From: a candidate division BRC1 bacterium ADurb.BinA292
GTDB lineage: Bacteria > Sumerlaeota > Sumerlaeia > MVZB01
Assembly (NCBI GenBank): GCA_002068205.1
Contig: MVZB01000039.1
Span: 1-18,097, forward strand
Reading direction: 5' to 3'
Length of the DNA: 18,097 nt
The notes below the pieces were generated by a model. It was not told the origin of the DNA. It did no database searches and worked only from the letters and a program-made list of their open reading frames with translations. Both the position numbers and the translations under genes were made by a program. Below, piece by piece: positions 1 through 5,534 of this stretch. The first letter of the stretch is position 1, and each line of letters opens with the position of its first letter.

Positions 1-465
1 CCAGCGGTCATCGCGCGCCGCTTCGTCAGCCTCCGGCCACTCCGGCCGGGGCGGCCGGCGTGCGGAAGACGGCTTTGCGCCGGCGACGGGTTTTGTCTTG
101 GATTCTTTCTTCGCCCGGGTCTTTTTCGCCGACGGTGGGCTCGCCAGCGGTGGGGCGGGGGGAGCGGCCGGCGCGGCTTGCCTGGTCGTGTTGGATACCT
201 TGGCGGCGGCTTGTTTGGCCGGCTTGTCGGCCGCCTCGGCCATGGCGGCCCTGGATTGCCTGGTCGCCGGGGCCTTCGCCGAGTCGGTGGAAGGCGTCTT
301 CGGGCCCTTTTTCGCGGCCTTCCGCGCTGATTTCGGCGCGGCTGCCTCCGTCTTGGCAGCTCTCGCGGGGGGCTTTTTCTTCGCCGTTGCGTCCTCGCCT
401 GCGGGGCGCGAAGCCGGAACCGAGTCGGCGGTTTGGTCCGAAGGGTCGGGTCGTTTCCGCGCCAT
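1..465 (-). CDS. Lys/Ala/Pro-rich protein of unknown function, N-terminal part
   Basis: This frame is open from an ATG at 463-465 (minus strand) to the left edge, giving 155 codons without a stop; the gene continues outside the window. The protein starts MARKRPDPSDQTADSV and is almost entirely low complexity: clusters of Ala-Lys and Lys-Lys, blocks of Ala-Pro, few hydrophobic residues, and no signal peptide or membrane segment. The last visible part (EWPEADEAARDDRW) is more acidic and may be the edge of a folded domain. Basic Ala/Lys/Pro tails occur on histone-H1-like proteins and as disordered extensions on many nucleic-acid-binding proteins, so the function cannot be named. A G-rich stretch (GGGGG) lies about 8 bases before the ATG as a weak ribosome site. 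Other frames here are open because of high GC, but this frame has the coherent K/A composition of a real tail. Confidence 0.6.
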   Translation of the reverse strand, partial: MARKRPDPSDQTADSVPASRPAGEDATAKKKPPARAAKTEAAAPKSARKAAKKGPKTPSTDSAKAPATRQSRAAMAEAADKPAKQAAAKVSNTTRQAAPAAPPAPPLASPPSAKKTRAKKESKTKPVAGAKPSSARRPPRPEWPEADEAARDDRW

Positions 466-753
466 GCTGCAACCCCCGCGCTGAACGCGCGGCTGCCTCG
501 GGAGGAACCGCGCCGTGCGCTGAATCTGACATTGTTTGGCAAACGCCGGGTCGCTGCAACCCTTTTGGGCCGATTCGCGGCCGACGAACGACAATCCACA
601 GCACGTTCACGACCGGTCAGCGGCGGAAACCACGGCCGCCTTGCAGAACCGGCCGGATGAACCTAGTGTGTCGAGGCGGGACGACGCCGCGGCGCGCCGC
701 TTGCCGCCCGTCCCGGATCGAACGGATGGCCATCCTGACTGGAGCGGAACCCA
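466..753. other. divergent intergenic region
   Basis: This gap separates the leftward K/A-rich gene from the rightward formyltransferase gene and should hold promoters for both. I see no strong -35/-10 pair. A 10-bp direct repeat (gctgcaaccc) occurs at 466-475 and 553-562, the first copy directly before the leftward start codon. No tRNA or convincing hairpin is visible. Confidence 0.4.
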
Positions 754-1629
754 ATGGCCGAAGCCCCCGCGCAGCCCGTCATCTCCCGTCCGCGCGTCGT
801 GATCCTGACCTCCGGGCTGGATAATCTGCCCGCACGGCTCTTGCTGCGCGAATGCGGGCGGCGGTCGTTTCGGCCCGCGGCGGTAGTCATCGACCCGATC
901 ATCCGCCGGCGGCGCGCGCCGGAGCCTTCGCTGCTGGCCCGATACGGCCGCATGCTGCGGGCCGGGATGGGGGTTTACGCCGCCAGAAAGCTGGCTCGCG
1001 GCCTGCGTCGGCGGTTCGAACGGCCGGACAATCCGCGGTTGCCCTGGCTCGATATCCTGGCTGAACGGCAGGGCGTGCCGCTGATCCAGACGACCAATGT
1101 CAACCGTGATGAGGGACTGCGGCGCCTGCGGGAGACCGCGCCGGAAATCCTCGTCATGATGGGGTGCCGCATCCTGTGGCCCGAGGCGCTGGCGGTCGCG
1201 CCGCTCGCGCTCAACTTCCATACCGGCCTGCTGCCCGACTATCGCGGCGCCGACACGCTTTACTGGGCGCTGGCGCGCGGCGATCATGAACGGATCGGCT
1301 TCACGATCCACCGGGCGGTCGAAGCCGTCGATGCCGGAGAAGTGTATTATGAGGAAGCCGTGGCGCCGCTTCGCGGCGAACTGATCGAGGACTTGTTCCG
1401 GCGCTGTTGTGAACGAGCCGCCCCGCACTGGTTCGATCTGTTCGCCGCCTTCGCGCGTGACGGCAAGCTGGAGGGGCGGGCGCTCGACCTGACGCGCGGG
1501 ACGCGCTACTGGGGCGTGGACTGGTGGGCCGTCGCGCACGCGGAGCATGCCTGGATGAAGGGCCGCCAACCGGCCTGGGTTCCGGAAAACGCGCCGCCGG
1601 CCGAGCCGGCACAAGGGCCAACTGCATGA
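754..1629 (+). CDS. formyltransferase family protein (10-formyl-THF-dependent type)
   Basis: The 291-residue protein belongs to the formyltransferase fold shared by Met-tRNA formyltransferase, PurN and sugar N-formyltransferases such as ArnA. The signature NFHTGLLPDYRG is at residues 154-165, with the catalytic Asn154 and His156; the third catalytic residue, Asp193, lies in VDAGEV. These transfer a formyl group from 10-formyltetrahydrofolate to an amine. It lacks the usual Met-tRNA formyltransferase architecture and carries an extra basic, Arg-rich stretch near residues 50-90. The neighbouring deacetylase and acyltransferase suggest an amino-sugar or another small amine as substrate, which is inference. 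The start is supported by GGAGCGGA about 6 bases upstream of the ATG. The stop overlaps the next start (ATGA at 1626-1629), so translation is probably coupled. Confidence 0.85.
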   Translation: MAEAPAQPVISRPRVVILTSGLDNLPARLLLRECGRRSFRPAAVVIDPIIRRRRAPEPSLLARYGRMLRAGMGVYAARKLARGLRRRFERPDNPRLPWLDILAERQGVPLIQTTNVNRDEGLRRLRETAPEILVMMGCRILWPEALAVAPLALNFHTGLLPDYRGADTLYWALARGDHERIGFTIHRAVEAVDAGEVYYEEAVAPLRGELIEDLFRRCCERAAPHWFDLFAAFARDGKLEGRALDLTRGTRYWGVDWWAVAHAEHAWMKGRQPAWVPENAPPAEPAQGPTA

Positions 1630-2474
1630 GGGAACTGCCGTTTCGACTCCTCGACCGGCTCTACATGGGCCTCTCCCGACCGTTCGGGCGGGAGCTGCGC
1701 GCGCGCGCGCTGCTGGACTGGCGCGCGGCGCAATCGCCCGCGCGGGTTGAGCCGCCCGAGGGCTCGCTCCTCGTCCTCGCGCCTCACCCGGATGACGAAT
1801 CGATCGGCTGCGGCGGACTGATCCTGCTCAAGCCGGACCGCGCCGAGCGGGTGCGGATCGTCCTGATGACGGGCGGGGAGCAGGGCCGCCCCGACTGGAC
1901 CGAAACGGCGACGGCGCGAACGCGCCGGGAGGAGATGGAGGCGTGCCGCCGGCTGCTGGGCGTTGCGCAGGTGCATTCCCTGCCCGGCGAGGATCAGCGC
2001 CTGTCGTCACAGCCCGAACTGGCCGCCCCGCTGCGCGAGCTGCTCGACGGCCTGCTGCCCGATGCCGTCCTGCTGCCCTTCTTCATGGATGCGCATCCCG
2101 ATCACATCGCGACCAACCGCATCTTTCTGGAGGCCGCGCGCGATGTGCTGCCCGAAGGGTTGCCGGTCTGGGGCTATGAAGTCTGGTCGCACTGCCCGGC
2201 CAACGTCGCGGTGGATATCTCGGCCGTGATCGATCAGAAACGCGCGGCGATTGCCGTGCACGCCTCGCAGGACCGCCGGATGAACTATGCCGAAGCGATC
2301 GCCGGGCTGAACCGTTACCGCGCAATGCAGATCAACTGGCGAGGGGAGAGCGACCTGACGCACGCCGAGGCCTACGTCCGCATGGCGCTGCGCGAATACC
2401 GGCGCGCGGCCGAAGCCTGGTTCAGCCGGACGGGCGTTCCGGCTGAGCCCGCGAAGAGCGAAGGCGCGCCATGA
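1626..2474 (+). CDS. PIG-L/LmbE family zinc-dependent N-deacetylase
   Basis: The 282-residue protein carries the PIG-L/LmbE hallmarks: APHPDDE at residues 52-58 (zinc ligands His54 and Asp57, catalytic Asp56) and the second metal motif HPDH at 157-160. Members remove acetyl groups from N-acetylglucosaminyl compounds, including GlcNAc-PI, mycothiol and bacillithiol intermediates, and antibiotic precursors. I chose ATG 1626 because it overlaps the upstream stop as ATGA. The frame is open back to 1524, but that would bury the N-terminus inside the formyltransferase gene. The 3' end overlaps the next gene in the same way (ATGA at 2471-2474). A plausible route is removal of an acetyl group here, then formylation or re-acylation of the freed amine by the neighbours; the substrate is unknown. 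Confidence 0.88.
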   Translation: MRELPFRLLDRLYMGLSRPFGRELRARALLDWRAAQSPARVEPPEGSLLVLAPHPDDESIGCGGLILLKPDRAERVRIVLMTGGEQGRPDWTETATARTRREEMEACRRLLGVAQVHSLPGEDQRLSSQPELAAPLRELLDGLLPDAVLLPFFMDAHPDHIATNRIFLEAARDVLPEGLPVWGYEVWSHCPANVAVDISAVIDQKRAAIAVHASQDRRMNYAEAIAGLNRYRAMQINWRGESDLTHAEAYVRMALREYRRAAEAWFSRTGVPAEPAKSEGAP

Positions 2475-3100
2475 ACTGGATCGTGCGGCCCATCACCGGC
2501 ATCCTGCGGAGCCTCTGGCGGGCCTATCTGCGCCATGAAACGGAACGGATCCCGTTCGCCGCCCGCGGCGTCCACGTGGAAATCGTGCCGCGCTCGCGAT
2601 TTGAGAATCCTGAACGGATCCGGATCGGGAACTACGTCTACATCGGGCACGGCGCTGCCTTCCATGGCATCGGCGGCATCACCATCGGCGACAACATCTC
2701 GTTCTCGCCCCACGTCCAGATCCACACGTCCAATCACCGGTACGAACAGGCCGACGCGCTGCCCTACGACCATGTCTCGTATCTGAAGCCGGTCCGGGTG
2801 GAATCGCATGCCTGGATCGGGGCAAACGTTCTGATCTGTCCAGGGGTCACCATTGGCGAGGGGGCGGTGGTGGCGATGGGTTCGGTCGTGACGCGCGACG
2901 TGCCGCCCTGCACCGTGGTCGGCGGCAATCCGGCCCGGGTAATCAAGGAGCGCGACCGGGCGCGGTTCGAAAAACTGAAGGCCGAGGGGCGGTTCTACAT
3001 GCGCATCAAGCATGAACCGGGCTACCGGGGCACCGTCTTCGTGGGACCGGGAGCGGAGCCCGGGATCGCCACAGACTCCAGCCGCGAGGCCCAGCCGTAG
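2471..3100 (+). CDS. hexapeptide-repeat (left-handed beta-helix) acyltransferase
   Basis: The 209-residue protein shows the [LIV]-G-x4 hexapeptide pattern of left-handed beta-helix acyltransferases (Maa/LacA/WbbJ type): IRIGNYVYIGHGAAF around residue 50, ITIGDNISFSP around 70, and AWIGANVLICPGVTIGEGAVV at 114-134. The GGNPARVI signature closes the helix at 151-158. His89 in TSNHRYE fits the conserved catalytic histidine of the acetyl-CoA-dependent branch. It probably acetylates a sugar hydroxyl or amine in the cytoplasm. The start overlaps the deacetylase stop (ATGA), making this the third gene of a coupled unit. The last 25 residues are Gly/Pro/Glu-rich and probably disordered. Acceptor and donor are inferred from the family only. 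Confidence 0.87.
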   Translation: MNWIVRPITGILRSLWRAYLRHETERIPFAARGVHVEIVPRSRFENPERIRIGNYVYIGHGAAFHGIGGITIGDNISFSPHVQIHTSNHRYEQADALPYDHVSYLKPVRVESHAWIGANVLICPGVTIGEGAVVAMGSVVTRDVPPCTVVGGNPARVIKERDRARFEKLKAEGRFYMRIKHEPGYRGTVFVGPGAEPGIATDSSREAQP

Positions 3101-3163
3101 ACCGGTCCGGCGCCGCCGACGGACGAAAGGGAAGCGGAAATCTCTATGGAGGACCACGACTGA

Positions 3164-4444
3164 ATGGCGACGCGTCCAACGGACATTCAGAAAGAACTGG
3201 ATCGCCGCTATGAGGCCGCCCTGGCCGCCGCCGCCGGGCAGGTGGCCGGCCAGTTTGATGCGCCGCCGGAGGTCGTCGACGCCTGGCGCCGGGCGATACG
3301 GGTCGTGCGCCAGGCGCTGGCCGAGCTGTGCTGGCCGCAACCGACCTGGGGCGCGACCCTGCGCCAATGGCGCGGGCACTGCCGAATCCAACTGGGCGAC
3401 TTGCTGCCCCACCCTGGGATCGACACGATCGAAGGGCTGATGAGCGCCATGGGACTGGGCCGGCACCTGCGGGCAGATTATGTCGAGTTCACGGATCTGC
3501 ACTCCATCTGCCGCTGGCTGCGCAAAGTCTATACGGCGTTGCGACAGGAGCAGCCGCCGCTGAAGCATCCTCCCGACCGCGTGCGGTTGAACATTCCCGG
3601 CTATTCGCGGAATCTGGCTGATCGCTGGCGGGCCGAACGGCGCTTGGCCACGCTGCCGCGCCTGATTCGGAGGCTGCGCAAGGGAACGCCGCGCAGTATC
3701 GACCCGATCCTGTTCGGCAGCCTGGCGCGCGAGGAAGCCTGGCCGCGGTTCTCCGATGTCGATCTCTGCCTGATCTTCGATGATGACGCGATCACGGCCA
3801 CGAGCAGCCTGACGCGGACCGTCAGAACCTGCCGTCAGATCGCCCCGCTGCTGGCCGCGGCCGATGCGCTTCATCATCATGGCCCCTATGTTCTGTTCGA
3901 AAGCGACTGGGACGCCTACAGCGAGTCGCTGCTTCCCCTGGCCACGCTGGGTCGGGCAATGACCATGGAGAGCCGCCCTTACGTTCAGTTCGTCCGCGTC
4001 TACGGGGACCGGCATCAGGGGCTATCCAATCTGGCGCAGGCGCGGCGGGGGATCCTGGACCTTCTCGGCCAACCGGACAAACTGGCCGATCGTTACACGG
4101 CCAAATATCTCGTCTCGCTGGTTCTGCTGCTGCCGGCGCTGGTCTGTTCGGCCCGCGGTATCCCGTTCGATAAGGCTGATGCGTTCGACTTCCTCAAGCC
4201 GCTGCTGAACGATCCGGCCCGGCAGACGCTCGAGGCCGTCGAAGCGATCCGGCGCGAGTGGCGCGAGACGATTCAGCCGCCGGCCGTGCTGCTGCGGGGA
4301 TGCGGAGCGCTGGCCGGTTGTGTGGGCCGGCAGGTCAACCGTTGGCCTTCCCGGTCGCTCCAGCAGCGGCTGATCAAACTGGGCGGCGGGATCCGCCATC
4401 TGGCCGATGCGTGCCTGGAACTGGGCATCCTGGAGTTGGTCTGA
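3164..4444 (+). CDS. nucleotidyltransferase-fold protein, substrate unknown
   Basis: The 426-residue protein contains a pol-beta-type nucleotidyltransferase core: LFGSLAREEAWPRFSDVDL at residues 183-201 gives the GS turn (Gly185-Ser186) and the metal-binding pair Asp198 and Asp200. A third carboxylate could be Glu246 or Asp248 in LFESDWD. About 180 residues of mostly helical, Arg/Trp-rich sequence precede the core, and about 170 residues, mainly helical with a hydrophobic segment near 305-320, follow it. I do not recognise the flanks as a named family. The gene starts 63 bases after the acyltransferase; GGAGG lies 11 bases before the ATG, a slightly long spacing. It could transfer a nucleotide to a small molecule, as aminoglycoside-type enzymes do, or to a protein or RNA. 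The link with the upstream trio rests on position only. Confidence 0.75.
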   Translation: MATRPTDIQKELDRRYEAALAAAAGQVAGQFDAPPEVVDAWRRAIRVVRQALAELCWPQPTWGATLRQWRGHCRIQLGDLLPHPGIDTIEGLMSAMGLGRHLRADYVEFTDLHSICRWLRKVYTALRQEQPPLKHPPDRVRLNIPGYSRNLADRWRAERRLATLPRLIRRLRKGTPRSIDPILFGSLAREEAWPRFSDVDLCLIFDDDAITATSSLTRTVRTCRQIAPLLAAADALHHHGPYVLFESDWDAYSESLLPLATLGRAMTMESRPYVQFVRVYGDRHQGLSNLAQARRGILDLLGQPDKLADRYTAKYLVSLVLLLPALVCSARGIPFDKADAFDFLKPLLNDPARQTLEAVEAIRREWRETIQPPAVLLRGCGALAGCVGRQVNRWPSRSLQQRLIKLGGGIRHLADACLELGILELV

Positions 4445-4482
4445 TCGCCGCGCCAGGATGGCGGAAACTTGATCGATCCAGA

Positions 4483-4511
4483 TTGACACAAAACGCCAAT
4501 CCGCGCAGAAT
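4483..4511 (+). promoter_or_regulatory. sigma70-like promoter for rpsU
   Basis: A perfect TTGACA (4483-4488) is followed after 17 bases by CAGAAT (4506-4511), which matches four of six -10 positions. It lies between the preceding stop codon and rpsU and would give a leader of about 80 bases. Confidence 0.6.
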
Positions 4512-4578
4512 GTTGCGTTCGGGTCCGGCGGAAGCGACCGATACGCCGCCGGCCGCCCGGAGCATCCATTTTCGACCC

Positions 4579-4600
4579 GGAGGGAGGTGAATCCGTCTTG
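4579..4600 (+). promoter_or_regulatory. unusually strong Shine-Dalgarno with TTG start of rpsU
   Basis: GGAGGGAGGTGA (4579-4590) contains GGAGGTGA, complementary to the full anti-Shine-Dalgarno of typical bacterial 16S rRNA. The spacing to the TTG start is 7 bases. It decides the start codon of rpsU. Confidence 0.85.
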
Positions 4601-4810
4601 AGCCTGATCTTCGTCGACAACAACGAGCCGATTGACAAGGCGCTTCGACGTTTCAAGAAGGAGTGCCAGAAATCGGGCATTCTGGCGGAACTGCGCCGAC
4701 GCGAGTACTATGAAAAGCCCAGCGTCCGCCGCCGCCGCAAACACGAAGCCGCCAAGCGCAAACAGCGGCGTCGCATGTTGAAGATGCTGCGCAAGATGGA
4801 ACGCTACTAG
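4598..4810 (+). CDS. rpsU: 30S ribosomal protein S21 (bS21)
   Basis: The 70-residue, very basic protein matches bS21 end to end: the N-terminal VDNNEPIDKALRRFKKEC, the central LRRREYYEKPSVRRRRK, and a C-terminal basic helix rich in Arg/Lys. bS21 joins the small subunit near the anti-Shine-Dalgarno end of 16S rRNA and helps initiation. The start is TTG at 4598; no ATG gives a complete protein. It is preceded by GGAGGGAGGTGA ending 7 bases upstream, far stronger than other ribosome sites in this window. The gene is monocistronic, with a promoter at 4483-4511 and a terminator at 4843-4878, and not next to dnaG or rpoD as in many bacteria. Confidence 0.96.
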   Translation: MSLIFVDNNEPIDKALRRFKKECQKSGILAELRRREYYEKPSVRRRRKHEAAKRKQRRRMLKMLRKMERY

Positions 4811-4842
4811 CCCCCTTCCAGGCGAACGAGTTCTTTCGATCG

Positions 4843-4878
4843 TCCCCCGGTTGGTCCTCGGATCGGCCGGGGGATTTT
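4843..4878 (+). terminator. intrinsic terminator after rpsU
   Basis: The arms tcccccgg (4843-4850) and ccggggga (4867-4874) pair perfectly. Six further pairs, three of them G-U, extend the stem to 14 bp around the loop ctcg (4857-4860). A short T run (4875-4878) follows. It lies 32 bases after the rpsU stop. Confidence 0.75.
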
Positions 4879-5196
4879 GCTTGGGCCGGGCCGGCGATCC
4901 GCCCGGCGCGCTCCCGTCGGCGGAGCGGCCGGTCGGGAGAGTGCTCCGCGCGGCGAGGTGAGCGGCGCGCGGAAGGGATGGAATTCCGAAAAGCCCGTCG
5001 CACGACGCCTGCCCTCGCTCTGAAAACGTCGCTCGTCCCTCATCCTCAAACGTCGCTCGTCCCTCATCCTCGCCGTCGAGCCCAGGGAGTTCCCTGAGAT
5101 TTCGGCTCTCGTCCACCGTCCCTCGTCCTCGGGAGTCGGCAACCGCCCTATTTTCCGAACGGACTGAACCGCCGGTTCATAGGCCGCCCAAGAGAA
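4879..5196. other. gene-free stretch with no convincing coding signal
   Basis: No frame here resembles a protein; long antisense frames exist but look like GC-driven openings. The contents are a 24-bp tandem repeat (5024-5071), a diverged relative of it near 5110-5137, and a short palindrome with arms caggga (5083-5088) and tccctg (5091-5096). Confidence 0.5.
5024..5071. repeat. two perfect 24-bp tandem repeats
   Basis: The unit, beginning aaacgtcgctcg and ending tccctcatcctc, occurs twice head to tail with no mismatch (5024-5047 and 5048-5071). A related stretch, ccgtccctcgtcctcg, follows around 5116-5131. On the minus strand the core reads GAGGATGAGGGACGAG, a polypurine-biased motif. With only two units and no spacers, it is not a CRISPR array. 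Confidence 0.85.
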
Positions 5197-5322
5197 GGCT
5201 GGCAGCCCTCTTTTTTTCGACCCAAGTCGATGTTCGTTAAATGGTAATTTAACGAAGTTATGGATCGATTGTGCGATCTGATCCGTTTCGTCCTCATTCT
5301 ACATTGTTTACGGCTGCCAGCC
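5197..5322. repeat. 11-bp inverted repeat enclosing an AT-rich multi-hairpin element
   Basis: The outer arms ggctggcagcc (5197-5207) and ggctgccagcc (5312-5322) are perfectly complementary and enclose 104 bases. Three hairpins can form inside: tcgac/gtcga with loop ccaa (5217-5230); ttcgttaaat/atttaacgaa with loop ggta (5233-5256); and gatcg/cgatc (5263-5278), which competes with ggatc/gatcc (5262-5284). The interior is much richer in A/T than the surroundings. It could be a structured RNA, a small MITE-like element (no target duplication is visible), or an operator region. The strand is not determined. Confidence 0.6.
5233..5256. promoter_or_regulatory. perfect 10-bp palindrome, possible operator
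   Basis: ttcgttaaat and atttaacgaa are perfect inverted arms separated by ggta. The AT-rich arms and small gap suit a dimeric repressor site as well as an RNA hairpin. No regulator gene lies next to it, so its role is open. Confidence 0.4.
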
Positions 5323-5345
5323 GCATGTGAAGGTTCGGGGCGAAA

Positions 5346-5395
5346 GGGGGTTTCCATGACGGATAATAACGGCCCGAGGGGCCGCAAAAACCCCC
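5346..5395. other. nested hairpin upstream of the L,D-transpeptidase gene
   Basis: gggggttt (5346-5353) pairs with aaaccccc (5388-5395). Inside, cggccc (5370-5375) pairs with gggccg (5379-5384) around the loop gag. A 25-codon ORF (5356-5433) begins within this structure. Confidence 0.45.
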
Positions 5396-5433
5396 GTCCC
5401 CTCGGCTTGACAATCCCCCTCGTCCCCCGCTAG
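5356..5433 (+). CDS. possible 25-residue leader peptide
   Basis: An ATG at 5356 is preceded by AAAGGGGG about 5 bases upstream and opens 25 codons ending in TAG at 5431-5433. The peptide starts MTDNNGPRGRK and is rich in Pro and Arg. It lies just before a hairpin and T run and upstream of the L,D-transpeptidase gene, the usual position of a leader peptide. It has no recognisable family and may be chance. If the TTGACA at 5407 is the true promoter, this ORF would not be on that transcript. Confidence 0.25.
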   Translation: MTDNNGPRGRKNPRPLGLTIPLVPR

Positions 5434-5436
5434 GCT
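5407..5436 (+). promoter_or_regulatory. candidate promoter for the L,D-transpeptidase-hisG-kdsB genes
   Basis: A perfect TTGACA (5407-5412) is followed after 18 bases by TAGGCT (5431-5436), which matches three of six -10 positions. Transcription would start near 5443 and leave a leader of about 90 bases. Confidence 0.45.
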
Positions 5437-5441
5437 TAAAT

Positions 5442-5492
5442 CCCGTGGCTGGGGGACCGACCAGGTCTTCCTGGCGACGGGTTTTTTATTTT
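5442..5492 (+). terminator. possible attenuator hairpin in the leader
   Basis: cccgt (5442-5446) can pair with acggg (5477-5481), with an inner hairpin ccagg/cctgg (5461-5474, loop tctt). The second arm is followed at once by ttttttatttt (5482-5492). The large asymmetric internal loop makes it weaker than a classic terminator. The 5' arm overlaps a segment that can also pair with the downstream start codon (5444-5452 with 5529-5537). Confidence 0.35.
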
Positions 5493-5534
5493 GGGCCCGT
5501 TTTTCCCCGCGCGGCCCCCCAAAGCGAGCCAGCC

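Noticed and set aside
754..1629. methionyl-tRNA formyltransferase (fmt)
   Set aside because: The catalytic core is shared, but the N-terminal half and C-terminus do not follow fmt, and the gene is not next to def as is usual.
2372..4015. 547-codon minus-strand open frame
   Set aside because: It spans parts of three genes on the other strand and has low-complexity Arg/Asp/Pro composition with no motif.
5024..5071. possible CRISPR array
   Set aside because: There are only two units, directly adjacent with no spacers, and no cas gene is nearby.
5197..5322. insertion sequence or MITE with target duplication
   Set aside because: The terminal inverted repeat is perfect, but the flanks show no direct duplication and no transposase is present; it is kept only as a structured element.
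5148..5387. 79-codon minus-strand open frame over the multi-hairpin element
   Set aside because: It has no ribosome site or recognisable fold, and the sequence is better explained by its inverted repeats.
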